DNA from: Tabrizicola caldifontis
GTDB taxonomy: Bacteria; Pseudomonadota; Alphaproteobacteria; Rhodobacterales; Rhodobacteraceae
Assembly: GCF_004762095.1 (NCBI RefSeq)
Contig: NZ_SIJH01000001.1
Span: 124,001-188,000, forward strand
Direction: 5' to 3'
DNA: 64,000 nt
The first letter of the stretch is position 1. Every line of letters starts with the position of its first letter. A program made the position numbers and the translations under genes. Positions 52,752-64,000 of the stretch are shown in pieces. The notes beneath the pieces are model-generated. The model did no database searches and had not been told where the DNA came from. It saw only the letters and a list, made by a program, of their open reading frames with translations.

Positions 52752-54179
52752 CTACTCGCCGTCGCGGTTAAGCAGCCCGTACTTGCGCAGCTTCACATAA
52801 AGCGACTGGCGCGACAGGCCCAGCATCTCGGCTGCGGCCACGCGGTTGTTGCGCGTCAGTTCCAGCGCGGTTTCGATGCACATCTTTTCAATGACATCGG
52901 TGGTTTCGGCAACGATATCCTTCAGCGTGGACGACCCCACCAGTTCCATCACCGAACGCGTGCCCTCGTCCGGGATGACCGCCCCGGACCGTCGCAGGGC
53001 ATCGGCCCGGCTTGCATCGCGCACCACAAGCACCAGAACCGGGTTTGGCCTGTCGTTCAGCCAGCTGGCCGAAAGTTCCACGGCGATCTGGCCGGAAAAG
53101 TCCGTGGTCAGGCGGGTGGCATAAAGCCGAAGCTGTCCAGTCCGCTTTACATTGTCCAGCAGGACACGTAGATCCACCTGCCCGCGCGCCAGATAGTCGG
53201 CGATCGAACGGCCGCGAACGGCCGCGATTCCGCTGGCATCGGTCAGGTTCAGAAACGCCTCGTTCGCAGCGCGGATCACACCTTCGCCATCGGCAAAGAC
53301 GATGCCATCCACCCCTTCGTGGTAAAGCCGCTGCAGGTTTTCCGACAGCTCGTCAGAGGCCTGGGTCAACCGGTCGCCCGGATCGATCAGGCATAGCAGC
53401 AGGCGCTCTCCGGCCGCGCGGAACAGGCGCGGGGTGACCAGCACCCGCCGCTGCGACCGGCGCGCCGTGACCTCAAGCGGCGCCGAGGAATCCATCGCCG
53501 CCACGTTGGACAGCGCATCCAGGAACTCACCCCGCCGGCGACCGTCGAATTCCTGCGCGACCGCACTGCCCAGCAGCTCGGCCCGCGTACCCCCCAGAAG
53601 CAGCGCAGCCGCAGGGTTAAGATCGGCAATCCGCCCGGTCGCCATGGAGACAAGCATTACGGGATCCCGGGTCATCTCCATCAGCACGCGATAACGGGTA
53701 TCAAGCTCGCGCTGGGTTTCATAATCGCGCTCAAGGGCGAGCTGCGCCGCGACCAACTGCTGCTGCACCTCTGCAAGCGGCCGCAGATCGCGGCCCAGCA
53801 TCAGCAGCGACCCGTCCGGCCCCAAGAGGTGCAGCGAATAGCGCACCGGGAAATCCCATGCCTGCTGGCTGACGTGGTTCAGTTCAACCGCCACCCCCGA
53901 CCGACCACGGTGCAGATCGGCAAGGCGGGCCTCCAGCTTGCGACGGCTCTCTTCGGTTAGGATCTCTGAAAGCTGCAGCCCCTCCCAGTCGGTCAGTTGG
54001 CCGAAGGAACGATGCGCCGGATTGACCAGGACGGATACGATGCGCTGTCCCGGCGTGACCAGCAGGGTGATATCGGCCGCCGTTGCAAGGATCTCGGTCA
54101 TGAGATCCGGAGCAATGACGGGCAACTTGCCCGAGTTCAGCAGATGGCGTCCATCCGTGGTCACGTCTTTTCCAACCAT
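52752..54179 (-). CDS. ppsR: PpsR/CrtJ, redox- and light-responsive repressor of photosynthesis genes
   Basis: 475-residue transcriptional repressor. It has an N-terminal domain and Q-rich linker (VQQQLVAAQLALERDYETQRE), two PAS domains and a C-terminal Fis-type helix-turn-helix (ELTRNNRVAAAEMLGLSRQSLYVKLRKYGLL). Both redox cysteines of Rhodobacter PpsR appear present, in LLLCLIDPGD and in IEKMCIETALELTRNN next to the HTH. It binds TGT-N12-ACA sites. ATG 54179 is preferred; ATG 54209, four bases after the aerR stop, adds ten residues. No strong ribosome site is visible for either. Confidence 0.95.
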   Translation of the reverse strand: MVGKDVTTDGRHLLNSGKLPVIAPDLMTEILATAADITLLVTPGQRIVSVLVNPAHRSFGQLTDWEGLQLSEILTEESRRKLEARLADLHRGRSGVAVELNHVSQQAWDFPVRYSLHLLGPDGSLLMLGRDLRPLAEVQQQLVAAQLALERDYETQRELDTRYRVLMEMTRDPVMLVSMATGRIADLNPAAALLLGGTRAELLGSAVAQEFDGRRRGEFLDALSNVAAMDSSAPLEVTARRSQRRVLVTPRLFRAAGERLLLCLIDPGDRLTQASDELSENLQRLYHEGVDGIVFADGEGVIRAANEAFLNLTDASGIAAVRGRSIADYLARGQVDLRVLLDNVKRTGQLRLYATRLTTDFSGQIAVELSASWLNDRPNPVLVLVVRDASRADALRRSGAVIPDEGTRSVMELVGSSTLKDIVAETTDVIEKMCIETALELTRNNRVAAAEMLGLSRQSLYVKLRKYGLLNRDGE

Positions 54180-54213
54180 ATTCGTTCGGCCATCATCGCG
54201 GCCCACCATCGCT

Positions 54214-55092
54214 TCAACCGAATTCGCGGACCGGAAGCCCGTTACGGACGCGCGCACCCTGAATAGCGACCATCGGGTCGTTCGTGGCGATATCTGCACC
54301 GGTTGCAGCCTGCACATCGACCGCCCGCGCGAGCACCGCCCCGCCAACCGCCACCCAAAGCCGTCCAGCCGAACCGTCCTTGAGTGCTTTCACCACTCTG
54401 CGACAAAGTTCAAGCCTCTCTTCGCAGGCGATCGAAATCATTGCACAATCGAAATCGCTATTGCGGACCAGAGAGAACAGAAAGTCGGCGCTTGCCCCGA
54501 TCTGCAACTGGACCGAGATTCCCTTCCGGCGCAACTGCCCTGTCAGCAGCATAATGCCGAAACTGTGCTGTTCGCCCTCTGGCAGAACCATCAGCACGGT
54601 CGCGCTGTCGGGGCCCGCGGTTGCATTGCTGGCCCAGTCCCGGCCAACCTGGCGCAGGATAGACTGCATCCGGGCAAGGCCCATGCTTACGTCGGTGAAT
54701 GCCGCGCGGTCCTCGGACCATTCGCAGCCAAGATGGCGGGCCACGGCCGGAAAGTAGCTGTCCACAAGTTCGGTCTCGCCGATCCGGGCACGGCGCAATT
54801 CGGGGCGCAGCGCCTCGAAAAGGGAAAAGTCGGGCGAGGCGACAGCGCGTGCCAGCGCGGCAACCATTGCCGGGTCCGGCGATTTTGCCCCATCAGCCTC
54901 GCGGGACACCAGCCGCGCCACCACAGTCCTTGCTAGGGCCGACAAACCGTCACCGTTGCGATCGCCTTGCCTGCCATGCTGGCTGTCGCGCATTTCGCCA
55001 CCCTCGCCTGCCGCAAGTGCCCGGTCGGCCCTGATGCGGGGTTGTGTGCGGGCAGTTCTGCATCCCGCACTCTGCCTTTCACTGTCATGCAT
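54214..55092 (-). CDS. aerR: AerR/PpaA, cobalamin-binding photoreceptor antirepressor
   Basis: Protein of 292 residues from ATG 55092, or 259 from ATG 54993, with a C-terminal B12-binding domain. GEQHSFGIMLLTG carries an E-x-H-x-x-G version of the cobalamin motif and VGGAVLARAVDVQAATGADIATND is the later B12 loop. In Rhodobacter AerR/PpaA modulates CrtJ/PpsR according to light and cobalamin. ATG 54993 has GAGGG eight bases upstream while 55092 has none, and a long and a short isoform have been reported for R. capsulatus. The frame continues to 55134. Confidence 0.92.
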   Translation of the reverse strand: MHDSERQSAGCRTARTQPRIRADRALAAGEGGEMRDSQHGRQGDRNGDGLSALARTVVARLVSREADGAKSPDPAMVAALARAVASPDFSLFEALRPELRRARIGETELVDSYFPAVARHLGCEWSEDRAAFTDVSMGLARMQSILRQVGRDWASNATAGPDSATVLMVLPEGEQHSFGIMLLTGQLRRKGISVQLQIGASADFLFSLVRNSDFDCAMISIACEERLELCRRVVKALKDGSAGRLWVAVGGAVLARAVDVQAATGADIATNDPMVAIQGARVRNGLPVREFG

Positions 55093-55103
55093 GGCGCTCG
55101 TAT

Positions 55104-55121
55104 TGTCAAAGCAAATTGACA
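55104..55121. promoter_or_regulatory. PpsR/CrtJ operator, aerR side
   Basis: TGTCAAAGCAAATTGACA, a perfect TGT-N12-ACA site 11 bases upstream of the longer aerR start, suggesting that PpsR limits expression of its own antirepressor. Confidence 0.84.
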
Positions 55122-55246
55122 CTGACAGCCGCATTTTGCGAAATCACTGCAAGTTATTGCATCAACTGCTTGTTTTTAATTGAGTATGTTTACATCTGTC
55201 TTTCCCCGCGCCACCAAAATGCTGCACGACATGTCAGGGTCATCTA

Positions 55247-55264
55247 TGTAAGTTTTAGTTGACA
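55247..55264. promoter_or_regulatory. PpsR/CrtJ operator, bchF side
   Basis: TGTAAGTTTTAGTTGACA, a perfect TGT-N12-ACA site about 60 bases upstream of bchF. The TTGACA at its right end is a -35-like hexamer reading toward bchF, so binding would block the bchFNBHLM-lhaA promoter. Confidence 0.85.
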
Positions 55265-55278
55265 CACTGTCCTGCTGA

Positions 55279-63180
<7,902 letters not shown>

Positions 63181-63181
<1 letters not shown>

Positions 63182-63846
63182 TGGCCGACTACGCCACCAC
63201 GCGCGACCGGGTCGAAACCTATTTCGACCGCACCGCCACCAAGGCATGGGAGCGGCTGACCTCGGACGCGCCCGTGTCCCGCATCCGCCAGACGGTGCGC
63301 GAGGGGCGCGACCGGATGCGCGCGCTGATGCTGTCGCGCCTGCCGGCCGACCTGCGCGGCGCTAGGGTGCTGGATGCCGGCTGCGGCACGGGGACGATGA
63401 CCGAAGAGCTGGCCAGACGCGGCGCAAAAGTGGTCGCGGCTGACATCTCGCCCAGGCTGGTGCAGATCGCTCATGACCGGCTGGCTGCGGCCCTGAGGCA
63501 GCAGGTGACCTTCCACGCCGGCGACATGACCGATCCGGCGCTCGGGGTCTTCGATGCCGTGATGGCGATGGACAGCCTGATCTATTACACCGCCCACGAC
63601 ATCGCCAGCACGCTTGGATCGCTGGGCAAACGGGCCGATCAGGTGGTCTTCACCGTCGCGCCGCGCACACCCCTGCTGATGATCATGTGGCAAGCAGGCA
63701 AGCTTTTCCCGCGATCGGACCGATCGCCCGTGATGATCCCGCACGGGTTGAAGGATCTGACCCGTGCCGCCGGCCCCGGCCTGTCGCGCGTCGGCCGCGT
63801 GGCACGCGGCTTCTACATCTCGGACTGCCTGGAGTATGTGCCATGA
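63181..63846 (+). CDS. bchM: Magnesium protoporphyrin IX methyltransferase
   Basis: 221-residue SAM-dependent methyltransferase that esterifies the C-13 propionate of Mg-protoporphyrin IX before ring closure. The SAM motif is VLDAGCGTGTMTEELARRGA near residue 63, with VVAADISPRLV following and MAMDSLIYY as the post-motif. Start codon ATG 63181 overlaps the bchL stop; its own stop overlaps lhaA (ATGA). Confidence 0.95.
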
Positions 63847-64000
63847 TCCTTCGGCAGAAGCATATCAAGGCCCTGTCGCCTGCCTGGATGCCCTTTGCCG
63901 AGGCCACGTCCGAGGGGCTTCGCCTGGGCCAGCTCTTGCGGCTGTCGCTGTTCCAGGTCTCGGTCGGGATGGCCACCGTGCTGCTTCTGGGCACGCTGAA
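63843..64000 (+). CDS. lhaA: LhaA, PucC-family light-harvesting 1 assembly protein, 3' partial
   Basis: Only the first 52 codons are in the window. The start MILRQKHIKALSPAWMPFAEA and the helix LLRLSLFQVSVGMATVLLLGTLN match the PucC/LhaA family, whose members assist LH1 assembly and lie after bchM (before puhA) in Rhodobacter. The ATG overlaps the bchM stop by four bases. The gene runs off the right edge. Confidence 0.88.
   Translation, partial: MILRQKHIKALSPAWMPFAEATSEGLRLGQLLRLSLFQVSVGMATVLLLGTL

Noticed and set aside
50287-52800. 837-codon plus-strand open frame
   Set aside because: Antisense to bchJ and bchE, both strongly conserved on the minus strand.

Overview
The window is about 64 kb of GC-rich alphaproteobacterial DNA and almost certainly comes from a phototrophic Rhodobacteraceae of the Rhodobacter clade. 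The evidence is a complete, collinear photosynthesis gene cluster of the Rhodobacter type: crtEF-bchCXYZ-pufQBALMX with dxs downstream. It has pufQ and pufX, no pufC in the window, a crtA gene, tspO and idi between crtB and bchP, and a ppsR-aerR regulatory pair. I cannot name the species from sequence alone.

Layout. Bases 1-4361 hold the end of an NhaA-like antiporter and a capsule export/Kdo operon (kpsT-like, kpsE-like, kdsA). Bases 4365-23647 are ordinary chromosomal genes: an SMR transporter, a flavoprotein, tRNA-Gln, a lipoprotein, a hydrolase, aroB-aroK, a 45-residue membrane peptide with a secreted protein, xerD, a CorC-type transporter, a HemG-like flavodoxin, a glutamine amidotransferase, a glyoxylate-type aminotransferase, an MsbA-like exporter, ygfZ, a small conserved protein, and a PopZ-like gene beside tolC and a pcm-like gene. 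Bases 23707-64000 are the photosynthesis cluster: dxs, pufXMLABQ, bchZYX, bchC, crtF, crtE (all minus); crtD, crtC (plus); bchO, bchD, bchI, crtA (minus); crtI, crtB, tspO (plus); idi, bchP, orf428, bchG, bchJ, bchE, ppsR, aerR (minus); bchF, bchN, bchB, bchH, bchL, bchM and the start of lhaA (plus).

How the genes work together. dxs and idi supply isoprenoid precursors. crtE, B, I, C, D, F and A make the spheroidene/spheroidenone series. bchI/D/H insert magnesium, bchM methylates, bchE (oxygen-independent) closes the fifth ring, and bchJ is linked to vinyl reduction. bchL/N/B, bchX/Y/Z, bchF, bchC, bchG and bchP complete bacteriochlorophyll a. The pigments go to the LH1 (pufBA) and reaction-centre (pufLM) proteins, with pufX and PucC-family proteins aiding assembly. 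Nine perfect TGT-N12-ACA palindromes, the CrtJ/PpsR operator form, lie in the divergent and operon-head promoter regions. bchE also has a perfect FNR box.

Most photosynthesis genes overlap their neighbours by 1-11 bases. The non-overlapping junctions inside operons are therefore informative. bchH/bchL and bchI/bchD carry GC-rich palindromic repeats. bchX/bchY is bridged exactly by an unrecognised 51-codon reading frame that itself contains one of these repeats. A related repeat lies inside bchD and accounts for about 50 extra residues in its linker. These features, a crtC whose conserved N-terminal peptide sits in the crtD overlap without a start codon, a HemG-like gene behind an FNR-like box, and a PopZ-like protein are the items most worth a second look. 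I saw no CRISPR array, insertion sequence, rRNA or phage genes. No stretch over 300 bases lacks a gene.
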